DNA of 64,000 nucleotides from Trema orientale (Eukaryota > Streptophyta > Magnoliopsida > Rosales > Cannabaceae): assembly GCA_002914845.1 (NCBI GenBank), contig JXTC01000047.1, positions 1,147,890 to 1,211,889 of the forward strand, given 5' to 3'. Under the pieces are notes generated by a model, which saw only the letters and a list, made by a program, of their open reading frames with translations, searched no databases and was not told the origin of the DNA. A program made the translations under genes and the position numbers. Below, piece after piece: positions 35,876-48,183 of this stretch. The number at the start of each line of letters is the position of its first letter. Position 1 is the stretch's first letter.

Positions 35876-36172
35876 ATGAAGCATTTAAGTAAAGTGCTTT
35901 TGCTTCTGGCCACTGTCCTTGTCGTTATGAATTTTAACCTCTATTCGGTTGAAGGTGGTCGAGTGTTGATGATGAAGGAAAACCATAATAATAATCTGTT
36001 TTTGGAATCATGGCTGCAGAGAGGGGGAAACACAACCCCGTCGCCCGACCCAAGAATCCCTCCAAAGCAAGAAGAGCAAACTATCGACCCTACGTCGATC
36101 AACCAAAGGAACTTCGCCGCAGGCCATACCAAATTTTTACCTTATCATCATGATCATCCTCTAGTGCACTAA
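35876..36172 (+). CDS. Type A small secreted peptide precursor (copy A6, 98 aa)
   Basis: The start is the ATG at 35876; an in-frame ATG 12 bp earlier is TTG in A4 and is not conserved. Residues 1-25 are a signal peptide (LLLLATVLVVM core), VEGGRVLM is at 25-32, LFLESWLQRGG at 41-51, PSPDPRIPPK at 55-64, TIDP at 69-72, and the core SINQRNFAAGH at 74-84, with Ala for the first Gly of the usual FAGG. Then come TKFLP and a His-rich tail. It is nearly a twin of A4 with a fully colinear promoter. B3 lies tail to tail 1.5 kb away, the clearest surviving A-B pair. The product should be secreted; function is unknown. Confidence 0.85.
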   Translation: MKHLSKVLLLLATVLVVMNFNLYSVEGGRVLMMKENHNNNLFLESWLQRGGNTTPSPDPRIPPKQEEQTIDPTSINQRNFAAGHTKFLPYHHDHPLVH

Positions 36173-36288
36173 CCGACCCTAATGAATTAAGCCAAAAGTT
36201 GAAGATCGTAATGATTAATGAATAACGGGAGCAAACCCCTTTGCTTCTTTTTCTTCTTCTTTTGTCTCTTTTTTTTTTTTTTTTCTCA

Positions 36289-36294
36289 AATAAA
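36289..36294 (+). terminator. Polyadenylation signal AATAAA of A6
   Basis: AATAAA, then ATGTTGTGCTCGTTG, as in the other type A genes. Confidence 0.6.
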
Positions 36295-37658
36295 ACAATG
36301 TTGTGCTCGTTGTACAAGATGTGTCGACTTTGCTTTAGGATTTTACAAGTGTATATGCATGGATATACGATGGATTAATTTATTTCAAAAAAAGTAAAGA
36401 TATTCTTTAGTATCTTTTTTTTTTCCTTCTCATTTTCTTCAGGTGACCAAGTGTGTAATTGTGATCAATTTAAAATGAGACATGCATTTGTTATATTTTT
36501 TTTTCCCCGATTATTTTGCGCTTTTAATTTTTGCATTGTTGATTTCAATTTATATAATATACAAACACAAAGGCATTTGCTGTTTAAGGGCGCGGTTGGA
36601 CTTCTTAACGACATGTATTTGTCTCGCATAATTTTTAGATGATGCTTGGGGTTGGAATGTGTGCTTCAGTGCTTGATTAGAAGTCTAAGCAAAATTCAAT
36701 TTTATTATAGCATTAGTTAGGAATTAATTAGAATCCCATAAAGGCCTTTTTTATTGATCGATTAGCCGTACAGTTTATTTCGATCAAGTATCATTTTGTT
36801 CTGTTCAAGATTTCCGAAAAGCAATATAGATACAGCCAGAATATCATGCTTCGCATATAATGTATACTATTCATATTGTATATAAGTATATACGCACATC
36901 ATGTATTCAAGAAATACCGACTACGACTAATTATATATTGCACCGTAAATATATACCAACGATTTCGTACAGCACTAAATATACTGTGTTATATGTTATC
37001 ATCCATTTCCAAATATAAGACGCAGATTAATTAATATTTACGGTCGATGAAAATGTGGGAAAATTAATGGAGATCAATCTTTCTCTTTATTTCTTATAGA
37101 TCACTAGATCAGTAATATCTAAGATTCTATCTTGACAGATCAGACAAATACTATTCATTTCCTTATCTTAAAATTTTCTTAATCTGATGAGCCTTCAAAG
37201 ATATAAACTAAATCACCCTAGTGATCGGTCATAGTGCAAATTAATTAAGCCACTTATAGACTATAATTAGTAGTCTAACTAATGAAGTAATTGTAAGCTT
37301 CAAACTGATTATTATATATAATCAGCTTTATAACTCAAAACTAATGCGAGAAGTATATAAGTAGAATCAAAATATCGTATTGAAATATGGGAATTATTGC
37401 AATTTTTCGAATTGAATTTTAAATCTTTTAAGTTTCACTCTGAATAATCAAAGTTTTACATAGCTTTTATAAAGAATGACACGTAATAAATGAATTCACA
37501 ACATAATATAGAAAAATAAACAAATTAACGGACAGTACTGGGGTTCCTTTTCCCATTATTTGTAAACTAAATTTGAACTATACTGTATTTGGTACGTTCA
37601 CATGTACCATTAAATTGACGAATAGATGATGAAGTTTTATGCGTAACAAGTACTCCAA
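36295..37658. other. Non-coding interval between tail-to-tail A6 and B3
   Basis: Colinear with 7884-9471 and with 55070-56608. No gene is supported. Confidence 0.6.
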
Positions 37659-37952
37659 TTATATCACTTTGTTTTGCATGGTATCGAAGTAGGCACATGG
37701 AGGAGGCGGGGGCAGAGAGTGGCCGCCGGCGAAGTTCCTCTCGTCAATGGTTGAGGCCACTAGAGCCTTATTGGTTTTATAATGGGGAGAAGGAGTATAA
37801 CCTTTGTGGCTGGGCGAAGGGGGATCGTTTTCATTCCTTGCCAGGGATTGTATAATGAAATTATCTTTCCAGACTCTGCCACCTTCATATGAGTGCATGC
37901 TCATGGCACATACCACTAGTGTAACCACGAAAAACATACTTAGAAACCTCAT
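37659..37952 (-). CDS. Type B small secreted peptide precursor (copy B3, 97 aa)
   Basis: Residues 1-21 are a signal peptide (MRFLSMFFVVTLVV core). SYEGGRVWKDNF is at 21-32, a PPSP middle at 44-47, HYKTNKAL at 57-64, the core STIDERNFAGGH at 67-78, then a polyproline run with the single conserved Cys at 86 and AYFDTM. Against type A it shares EGGRV after the signal, the PSP middle and RNFAGG near the C-terminus, so the two types are homologous. A TATA box (TATAAATA on the minus strand, 38126-38133) lies about 180 bp upstream. It is secreted by prediction; function unknown. Confidence 0.83.
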   Translation of the reverse strand: MRFLSMFFVVTLVVCAMSMHSYEGGRVWKDNFIIQSLARNENDPPSPSHKGYTPSPHYKTNKALVASTIDERNFAGGHSLPPPPPCAYFDTMQNKVI

Positions 37953-38419
37953 CTTGTTAGGGGAATTGGATTTTTTTTTTTTTTTTTGAGGTAAAGGGGA
38001 GTTGGAAGTTAATTAAAGTGAGTATTAATTAGCTAAGAGAAAGAGGGTAAAAAATTAAACAAATTGTTATAGATTGATGGGATTAGCTATCTAGGATGAT
38101 GAGTTATGGAGGTGATCAAGAGGGCTATTTATATGTACTAAGTGAAGTTTGCATGAATTTTCTAATTTTTAAATGCGTTTGCAAGGGTTGACTCTTGTTA
38201 GCCCGAAAGAAGAAACGAAAAGAGGGGAGAAATAGAAGTGTTTTTGACCTTTGACTTGATTGTGGTAGAACTATACAAAATAAAATATATTATTGAATTG
38301 GTCGTAATGGAAGAATTTGAAACCGAGTTTTGTTTATTTATTTATTTTTTATATGAACCTCAATCACGTGCATAACAGTTGGCAACAATGCATCTTTTTT
38401 TCTTTTTCTTTTGTTTATC
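37953..38419 (-). promoter_or_regulatory. Type B promoter region (copy B3)
   Basis: Contains the minus-strand TATAAATA at 38126-38133 and the type B shared block GGTTGACTCTTGTTAGCC near 38187, plus TTTGACTT near 38255. AGTCAA is thus present on the gene's own strand, echoing the type A promoters. A poly-T run lies at 37971-37987. Confidence 0.55.
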
Positions 38420-38597
38420 ACATTAATAGCACGCAGTACTTTGGCCACTAGAAGTCATTTTAATTAATATCAAACCATCCTAATTGAATATAACTAGTTA
38501 TATGCTTTGCTCCCTCGTATGTTCCAATTAGAAATTTAATGAACTCATATCTCTTGGTATCATTTTTCGCATAAATTTTAAGCTAATAAAATATTGG

Positions 38598-38629
<32 letters not shown>

Positions 38630-39229
38630 GATAACCACGTGAAAAGATTAGTAATAATCAATAGTACTACCGTATATTTTTTTCTTGTATAGTTAATGAT
38701 TTCAACAGTAGACCTAAGTCCTCACACCGCCATTATGGAAATTTTTTGTGAATGTGATTATCTAATCAAATTTGAAATTCAACCGTAGGATATGAAACTC
38801 GGTGATCAGAAGTCTTTTGTACATAACGTGGTTTGGACTGACTGACTAATTACCATTCTCCAAAATTTATCCATTCAGTGCGCGGTCAGGCCGTTTATAC
38901 CTTAATTCCTCTTCATATGGGATATTTTGAATACATTAATTCCGCTTCATATGGGATATGTTTGAACTTACCATAAGAAAATTTAGTTGCTTCGAACCTC
39001 GTCACTTGGCTGCTATTTCCTATGTCGTTCGTAAACGTGCCAAGCTTTTACACGACATTGTTCATATTTTCTGACTTTGAAAGAGAATTCATGTACTATA
39101 TTGTATGCATGGAATAGGGACTCAAAAATGAGAGTGTCGACCACTCAATGGGGAACACACGCTAAAAAAAATGTGATTAATTCAATTCCGTTACCATTTA
39201 ATCAAAACCCCATTATTATTCCTCGTTTG
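38420..39229. repeat. Conserved cluster spacer, copy S3
   Basis: Matches S1, S2 and S4 (ATCTAATCAAATTTGAAATTC, then GGATATGAAACTCGGTGATC). It includes an (AT)n run at about 38604-38628. It is cut at 39229 (CCTCGTTTG) by the old copia LTR. Confidence 0.65.
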
Positions 39230-39706
39230 TGTTGATACAAGATTCAAAAAATTGCAAGTTAAAACCTCCACACACTAGAAATCAATATAAAACAATCCAA
39301 GAATTAAAGAACAAATAAAAATAATCACAGTATTTAAGTATTGGTTACCAATGTCTACGTCCCTTGTGCATACAATTTTTATCTGATCCCAATCTAAATA
39401 CAAGGTTCAAACACTCAACCTCACTGTCAAGCGACTTTCTCTCATTTTTTTTCTATACAGTGAAATTTCCAGATGTTAACTAGATGTTCAAAAAGTTCAC
39501 ATGACAAAAAGTTATTATACACCTATTCCTTGAGTCCAACGCATGAAATACTTCAACCCTAGTTTTCTTTCAGAAAATGTTTTTAAGACTTCGTAAAACC
39601 ACCTCAACCTTTGTACAACTTTGCAGAACCTTGTACAACCTTACTTCATCTATAAATTGACTTTGTCTCATCATATTGACATTAATTCTGAGTCAAAGTT
39701 CCAACA
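39230..39706 (-). repeat. LTR of the old copia element
   Basis: 477 bp with TGTTG..CAACA ends, followed by AAATCTCCACCTTGA, the reverse of a copia purine tract. Confidence 0.75.
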
Positions 39707-39729
39707 AATCTCCACCTTGATACTGAACT

Positions 39730-39790
39730 TGTAAAACCCCAGTTTTAGCAAGGGTATTTTTGTACTTTTACTCGAAAAAAAAACATAAAC

Positions 39791-39853
<63 letters not shown>

Positions 39854-41108
39854 CCCACGATCATTCTCTCTCTTTCTCTATCGAACAAAGTCGAACCCAC
39901 GGCTGTCCTAGATCGACGGCCCTCTAGCCGATTTCAGGTGACGACACCCACCTAAGTCCAACTGCCACCACCCAAAACACTGCCTGCCGAAGTTTTTCTG
40001 TAAACGGAGCACCGGATCGCCAGCAACAGCCAGAAAATGCCATAGAGAAAATCAGATTCTGACACCGATTCTGACCATGTTAAGCTGCAATCTTGGGCTT
40101 CTCGGATTCCTCTCGACGAGAGGAACACCAGGATATATATATCTCAACTCGAAATTACCTGGATTGAATTTCACCATTTCTGACAGTTTTGAGTTAGTTT
40201 AGTTTGTGTATTGGTTCTTCAATCTGACCGTTAGATCGTAAAATAAACTTCATATTTGTGATGTACTCATGAAAATATGAATTTTAATATATATATATAT
40301 ATATATTGACTATGTTTAGTGACCAGTACGAAAAATGAAATCTGACGGCTCAGATTTATCTCGTTTTACATGCCACGATATCGGGTTTCGACCCAGCCCA
40401 AGTCGGTTAAGTTATATGTCTAACCTAGCTAATTTGGGTGCTAGGAATTTAGTAGAAATGTCTGTTTCTCCATTCAAGGCTTCATTAGAAAAATAATATT
40501 TCAAAGCGGACGATCGAGGGTTCGAAAACGACCTCTGACCATCCAAATGACCGCCAAATGACGTCAAACGCTCTCAATAGCACTGTAGCAATATCTAGTC
40601 ACTTGATTGGGGTAGGGATTCGATTACTTGATCTTTAAATTAGTTTAATTTTTATTTACACATGTTTTCAATAAATATGAAATTTTGTGAAATAATTGAT
40701 TAAAATGTGATTTATACATTTTTTGACGTAATTTGATATTTAAACTGCCTAGGAGGTACGTCACACTGGTTGGTGTGCCAAATTATCTTGTTTTGAAACT
40801 GTTTTCTATAAGAACTGGATTTTATTTGTTTTGATTAAAATGGCTATTATGCTGCCGAAATTTTTATAAAATCTAATTTTAATAAGAATTGAGTATAGAG
40901 AATTGAACTTGGTTAATTAAAAACACCGCTTGGTTTGTTTTATGATTTTATAGAACATGATACATATTCTCATTTATGTTATATATATAACATTGCATAT
41001 ATTCATTACACCTACGTGGCCGACAGACTTACGCTTACAGGGTACTCAGACTTATGATACCTAGATAGGGTACTCGGACTACATATCATACTCACGGTTA
41101 CTAACTTA
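39730..41108 (+). repeat. Left LTR of the coding-poor gypsy element (incomplete)
   Basis: Matches the right LTR from its start, including the (CT)n microsatellite (39796-39850), to the 'CTTACGATACC..GGGTGCTCG' tandem text near 41090. The last part of the LTR is absent. Confidence 0.8.
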
Positions 41109-43309
41109 GGTGATGGCAACTGTTGATCGAAGCTGTGAACTATAGACAACTCGATTGAGCATCGTCGGGAAATTGCTCTGTTCAGCAATGGATTGGCTCT
41201 ACTTATGGGCAGGGGTTGAGCTTGAGGGTTCAGTTTCAATTCCTGGTTGATGTCTTGTTCAATTTAGAATTTCAAGTACTAAGTAAGCTTAATCCAAAAC
41301 CTTCGTTGAGAAAATTTTTAGTTGATCATGAGAAGCTCTTTTTTTTTTTTTTTTAACCTGAAGATATTTGTTGTTTATTTATATTAGCTTTCTTTTATGC
41401 CAACGAGTTTACATAATCTATCTCACTTTTTCTTTGTTGTTTATCAAAAATGTTTTGTAGTTCAAGTGTTTGTCAAAATACCTATGAGAGCATATGAGCT
41501 TTTACGTTATCAGTAGCATCGGGTATTGATTCAATCTAAAGATACTGCCAAGTTAGCTTTTTTCTTTTATTAGTGTTAAAAAATTTTGATAGTTCAAGTG
41601 TTTGTGAAAATACAAGTTATCAGTGCTGGAATATTGTCTTTAAGATCACAGAGGAAGCTGAGTCCTGAAGACAAGTCCAACTGTTGCTTAGTGAAATCTT
41701 CAGAAGTCGCCCAACTATGTTGGTAAATCACGTAGTAAAATTGTTGTTGATGCTAGAGCCAACGAAAAATATAAGCCACATTTTAGTGAATACCAATAAT
41801 ATATATTATTAATTAAAACTTGAGTTCTGATTCCTTAGTATGTATTGGGGCTAGATTAATTACATGTAGAATAACACTCTTGACAACCAGGCCATATTCA
41901 ATGATAGAGTCAAGTGACAACTAAAAGTCACCAAAGTGTTTGGTGCTGGGTTCTTGAAGAGGGTCAGTCCATTTTTTGCTACTTTTGGATCTATTTTAAG
42001 TTTTGTTCTTGGATATAAGACTGATGAGCTTTTCAATTTTTTCCCCATTATAATTTGCTACGTACTGATAATTTGGTTTCGACAAATTTTAACTGATCAA
42101 ATCATAGATTTGGAGGATTCACAAATAGGCTGCCAACACTTTTGATTCTGAGGTTGATTAGAAACCATATACTCAATATAGTATCAGTTCATTTTTGAGG
42201 TTTGGAGGTTTATATACATCTAGGCCTTTTACCATGACGAGTGAGAAAGTGGCCAAATATGTCATTTTTTTGGAAAATGAAAATATCATGAAACTTATTT
42301 CTAGATTGCAATTAATGACATTCGCACGTTTTTTGATGCAGGTTCTTATTTAACTTCAGCTGTTGGATTAATTTAGTTGTGCCTTTTTCTACTTGGGATT
42401 AGCAAGGCAAGCAAATAAAACTATCTTTTCTATATTTAATACATATATTTAGTTCAATTACCTTTACTTGTCTCTTTGGTTGAATAAATATCATTCACAA
42501 TCTGTTCCATTATTTTCTTTGTTTTGTTAGGTTGATATTCATGGCCTTACTTGTCTCTTTGGTTGGATAAATATCATTCACAATCTATTCCATTATTTTC
42601 TTTGTTTTTGTTAGGTTGATATTCATGGCCGATATAAGGAAGAGAAAACTTTGCAAATTTCAATCACCAAAAGAACAACAAATTAATTAGAGCACTAAAC
42701 AAAAAAAAGAGGAGCTCAAGTGGATTTTGTGTTTATTTATGGGATGATCTGTCTCTGTTTTATTTTTTTGAATTAAAATATTGTATATTGAACTACACAT
42801 TTATGTCATCCTGGTATAATAGATTTATGAGTTATGTTGACAATTACAAATTCTATATATTGAATATTTGAGCGAATATGTGTTATTATTTATGAGTTAT
42901 TATTTTTATTACATAGCATTAAAAAAAGTTATAAAATAGACATTTAATAATATAAATAAGTATTATCATAGGGTCTATGCTATTAATGACACATGTAAAA
43001 TGTTATAAATTATTTTACATAATACTAAAAAGTGTTATAAAATGAGATTTTTTATAACAATAAAAAAAATGTTATGAAAGATTTTGTACTTTTCATCACA
43101 CATTTGTATTATAACTACATTAAAATGTCATTATTTATATTATATAACATCAAAAAAATATTATAAAAAGATTTTTTATAACATCAAAATAATGTTATAA
43201 AAGACATGGACTTTTAATAACATGAGTTGACATAATACTTTTCATAATGTTATTAACCATATACGATAACACTTTTTTAGTATTATTAAAAGTGTTTTTT
43301 CTTGTAGTG
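41109..43309. mobile_element. Insert with a CACTA-like right end
   Basis: Ends TTTTTTCTTGTAGTG at 43309, the inverse of CACTACAAGAAA, and the 450 bp before it are full of short ATGTTATAAA-type repeats in both orientations, as in CACTA subterminal regions. No matching left end was found. It contains an ~84 bp tandem duplication at about 42463-42629 and no readable transposase. Probably a degraded CACTA transposon that took out part of the left LTR. Confidence 0.5.
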
Positions 43310-44601
43310 ACAATCTGTGATATTTGAGATCAGTTACTCATGGATATGCCTAGAGAGTTGTTGAACTCTTGCTATTATATTTTCAAACGGATTACTTGAA
43401 GTTCAGGTTTGGTTTACTAATGGCCAAGGTGAGACCTTATTGTGAAGTGGTCTAGCATTCCTATGTGCCACTAATATTTATGCTGCATATTTTCAAAAAT
43501 ATTTTGAAAAACTGTTTTGATTTAAAAATAAAATGAGGTTAGATGGAAGACATGTGTCGCTGCAGAGACAACCTATTCTATTGAAGTCTTATTTCTGGGG
43601 CACTGTTGTATTATTAATAATTTATTTGCATATTGGGTATTGAGTTATTTCTATATGACTTTCTCTTGTATCAAAGACCTAAAGAGTCCTTGGAGCTAGT
43701 TGATGATTTGGGATTATTATTATACTCCCTATATTGGGTAAAAGACTTGGGAAGTCTTTAGATATATTTGTTATATGAATACTTGCATTTTATATACTTG
43801 GACTGCAATGGTTTACTTGTTGATATTTGTTGTGCTATGTACTTCCGTATTGGTGATTTCTATTCATGGTGATTCTAGTCTTACCTTTGACTAGGAATGT
43901 GTTGTGTACATGGTTGTTTCTCACTCGTTATGAAGAACGATAAATGACTTATGTCGTTATACTCTTATTGTAATTTTGACCTCTAAACTTGTCTATCTTA
44001 TGTGTAGTTTAACACAAGTATATTTGATTTCCATTCAAAATCCTATTAGGGTGCAATCTTGTGTTGATGAGAATCTCATTAGAGTCTTTGGACTCAGTAA
44101 TTGTTAAGGACCAAGTTTTAGCCACGGACAAATAGAATTGTCCCAGAGTGTCATTGATCTGGTGTGATCTGGGGACAGTATTATCACCTAACATTTGATA
44201 TGCTAGACTTATTTGGTGCCTAACAATCAGTATTCTGGTTATAGAAGTATTATGTTTTCGACTCCTATTCTTAATTATCATTACTACTTCTGTGACTAAT
44301 TACTGACTTGGGATCATTGTTTCTTGTCTCCTATGTAGCGATCTTATGTCCATTGATGATTCTATGCCTCTTTGTGTATATCCTTATCATATACCTTTGT
44401 GTGGCATCAGTATGTTGACAGAATTCTAATACTAGGTGTGAAGTCTATGTTACACACTTCTTAATTAACCTAGTATTTGGTGTAATACTTATAAATTATG
44501 TGATCAAGTGTTCACTCTTATTCTTAGTATTATTCTTTACCATTTACTTGTACTCATGTCGTGTTTGAATTTCGGGACGAAATTCTTTTAAGAAGGAAGG
44601 A
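43310..44601. other. Internal non-coding part of the gypsy element
   Basis: No protein family is recognisable in any frame. It ends in the gypsy-type text TTTCGGGACGAAATTC before the right LTR. Confidence 0.5.
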
Positions 44602-44668
44602 TGTAAAACCCTAGTTTTAACAAAGGTATTTCTATACTTTTACCTGGAAAAAAGAAAAAACGTAAACA

Positions 44669-44722
<54 letters not shown>

Positions 44723-47027
44723 CCTATAATCATTCTCTCTTTCTGTCCTTGCCCACAATCATTCTCTCTCTTTCTTAGTCGGAACAAAGCCTAACCCACG
44801 GTTGTCCTAGATCGACGGCCCTCTGGCTAATTTCAGGCAACGACACCCACTCAGGTCCAACTGCCACCACCCAAAACACCACCTGCCGAAGTTTCTTCAT
44901 AAACGGAGCACCGAATCGCTAGTAACGGCTGGAAAATACCGTAGAGAAAATTGGATTCCGGCACCGATTTTGACCATATCAGGCAGCAATCTTAGGCTTC
45001 TCAGATTCCTCTCGACGATAGGAACACTACGGTATATATATCTCAATTCGAAATTTCTCAGATTGAATTTCACCATTTTTAACAGTTTTGAGTTATTTTA
45101 GTTTGTGTATTGATTTTTTAATCCAACTGTTAGATCATAAAATAAATCTCATACTTGTAATGTACTCGTGAAAACATAAATTTTGATATATATATATTGA
45201 CTATGTTTGGTGACCGGCACGAAAAATAAAATCTAACGCCTCAGATTTATTTCGTTTTGAGTGCCATAGTGTCGGGTTTTGACCTGAGCCCAAATCGATC
45301 AAGTTATATACCTAATCCAGTTAATATGGGTGCTAGAAATTTAATGGAGATGTCTGTTTCTCTATTCGAGGCTCTGTTGGAAAAAAGACATTTCAAAGCG
45401 GATGATCAAGGATTCGAAAATGACCCCCCACTATCCAAACGATCGCCAAACGACATCAAACACTCTCAATAGTGCCATAGCGCTATCTAATCACTCGATT
45501 AAAGTAGGGATTCGATTACTTGATCTTTAAATTGGTTTAATTTTAATTTTCATATATTTTTAATAAATATGGAATTTTGTGAAATAATTGATTAAAATGT
45601 GATTTATATATATTTTGACATAATTTGATATTTAAACTGCTTGGAAGGCACGTCACACTGGTTGGTGTGTCAAATTATCTTGTTTTGGAACTGTTTTTTG
45701 TAGGAACTGGATTTTATTAGTTTCGATAAAAACGACTATTGTGCTGCCGAAATATTTATAAAATCCAATTTGAATAAGAATTGAGTAAAGAGAACTGAAC
45801 TTTGTTAATTAAAAACACTGCATGGTTTGTTTTATGATTTTATGGAACATGATACATATTCTCATTTATATCATACATATAGTATTGCATGCATTCATTG
45901 TATCTACGTGGCCGACAGACTTACGTTACACAGTGCTCAGACTTACGATACCCTACATAGGGTGCTCGAACTACATATCATACTCACAGTTACTAACTTA
46001 GGTGACACGGACACAAAATATATGTGCAGTCACCCATTTGGGTAGCTCACATAATATTACATACTTACAGTCACCAATCTTTGGTGACTTGGACATATCA
46101 TTGATTGTATTACTCTTTATGTGCTTGACTTAAATAGATATGTACTGATTTTGATGTGATGTTTTACAATAGTTTGGAATATCTGAACCTTTGGATAATG
46201 ATTTTATTTTGAGACTATATTTTACAATAGTTTAGAATGTTTGAATCTTTGGAATATGAATTTGAATTGAAATCATGTTTTACAATAGTTTAAAAGATAT
46301 AAACCTTTTGACAATGTTTCCAGTTGGATTTCTAGAAACTGTTTGAATATTTACTAAGCATGCAGGACCTTGAAAGTAAGTATTTTATTCTGATTAAAAA
46401 CCTATAATTGAATCTCTACTGAGCATTCACGTGCTCACTCGCCTACTTCCTCCTATATTCGGGTGTTGATTTATTTTTAGGGTAATTGTCTTGGTGGTTT
46501 GACAAGCTTGTTTGGTATATGTATATCATTTCTTACATCTTCATTAGTTGGTTCTTATTCTATATCATCTTTTCCTCTCCATGTCAAATTTATTTAGCCA
46601 ATAGTAATGTATTTATTAAGTGGGCGTATGAGGATGATTTTGCTGTTAAACTGAATACTTAGAAATACTTATGATTTTATGTAAGCTATTTAGACATTAG
46701 ACTTAAGGTTTAATTAGACTAATTATTTTATGTAAGTTATTTGGACATTAGACTTAAGGTTTAATTAGACTCATTTTACCATAAGTTACGAATTAACAAA
46801 GATTTTTAAACTAATTAATTAGAATTTTTTAAAAACTTTAAATGAAGATTTTCCTTGAGAAATTGAAACTAATGAAAAGTTTCCAAATTTTGTAAATTTA
46901 CTTACTTTTAAGAACTGAAACATAAAATTCTAAGTACTTGATTTTCTGTAATTTTAGAAAAATCATTGTTTATTATTGTTTTTACTTAAAACTAACAAAT
47001 GTCACGGCCTTATACAAGGCTGTGACA
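44602..47027 (+). repeat. Right LTR of the coding-poor gypsy element
   Basis: About 2.4 kb with a (CT)n microsatellite at about 44672-44719 in the same place as in the left LTR. It closes with a palindrome-like GTCACGGCCT..AAGGCTGTGAC. Confidence 0.85.
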
Positions 47028-47619
47028 AGACTTGTTTCATACTCCAAAATTGCCTCCTAATTAACCTCTAAGGGCTTCCCTTCTATTCACTAAGTCCAAA
47101 CAGAGTTTGAACTTAGTTTTCGGAAGTACCTTTGTACTCACATCAGCTGGATTGTCTTCGGTAGAAATATTTTCAATTACTAATCCTCTATTTTATATCA
47201 ATACTTCTCTCATGAAGTACAACTTAACATCAATTAAATATATTAAATACTTCCCTCACGAAGTACAAATTAACATCAATTAAATGTACTTTGTTCTCTC
47301 ATGCGCCTCACGATTTTTTTTCAAGTAGATAGTACTTCGATTATCATAGAACACGGTGAATGTCACTCATTTATCAAGCCTTATAACCACAATGCTTCCT
47401 TCACGGCCTATCTCACTACCATATACGTAGCATCTGTCAATGATAAGGTTATGGCTGTAAACTAGCCTTCCATGACTCACTGCAGCACTGTGCATTGTGA
47501 AAATAAACCGAGATAAGGATTTTTTTTATATCAATGCTTTCCTGCAAAATCTGAGTCTACATTCCGTAAAACTACGTTATAACTCCTCTCACATTTTTCA
47601 TGTGTCAAACTCATGTCTA
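47028..47619 (-). pseudogene. RNase H end of the old copia element
   Basis: The minus strand retains copia RNase H and C-terminal text (TEDNPADVSTKVLP near 47120-47165). It is broken. Confidence 0.75.
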
Positions 47620-47624
47620 GTATG

Positions 47625-48146
47625 TATTAATAGTGGAGCATTTATTGCTCAGTATACAAACCGTATTTAATACATGGTGAAAAAGAAAAAGCAAAAGGCC
47701 AACTAATATATGATAAAAAAACCGTGTAAAAAATGTGTAATATATTAGGAAATTTGAAAGAAAAAAATGTGTGAGGGTTGGTGAACCTCAGCTATAAATT
47801 GTGACCTTATTCCTCATAGTTTCTCATCTCAGACAAGTAAGAAACACTAAGTGTTTAGTGAGAGTAAAATTGTGAGTTTTTATTCTTTGAGAGTGAGAGA
47901 AAAATACAATTTTTCACTCGGGTGTATTCAGGGTCTAGGGTGTGAGTTGAGAGTATTGAGTATAAACACTTGTAAAGGTTCCTTTTCTCCCAATAGTGAA
48001 AATCTGCAACAGCTCCGTAGACATAGCCAAATTGGTGAACCACGCTAATTTGTGTGTGTCTTGTTTATTTTATTTCGGCATTATTTTTCATATTTATTTT
48101 ATCGCTTCCACTATTGTGTATTTATTGGGGAGGTTATTCCCTAACA
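47625..48146 (+). repeat. Left LTR of the Tork-like copia element
   Basis: 522 bp, ending CCCTAACA before the Met-tRNA primer site. A TATA-like CTATAAATT lies near 47794. Confidence 0.93.
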
Positions 48147-48183
48147 ACTGGTATCAGAGCAAGGTTTGATTTTAGTGGGAGCG

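Larger units (their letters stand above)
39730..47027 (+). mobile_element. Ty3/gypsy-type element lacking recognisable coding parts
   Basis: The left LTR starts TGTAAAACCCC at 39730 and is recognisable to about 41108. The right LTR is 44602-47027 (TGTAAAACCC to GGCTGTGACA, about 2.4 kb). The flanking 5 bp are GAACT and AGACT, an imperfect duplication. A purine tract AAGAAGGAAGGA precedes the right LTR, after the text TTTCGGGACGAAATTC typical of gypsy 3' ends. No gag or pol can be read inside, so it is a non-autonomous or gutted element. The LTRs differ by about a tenth by eye, so it is old. Confidence 0.8.
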
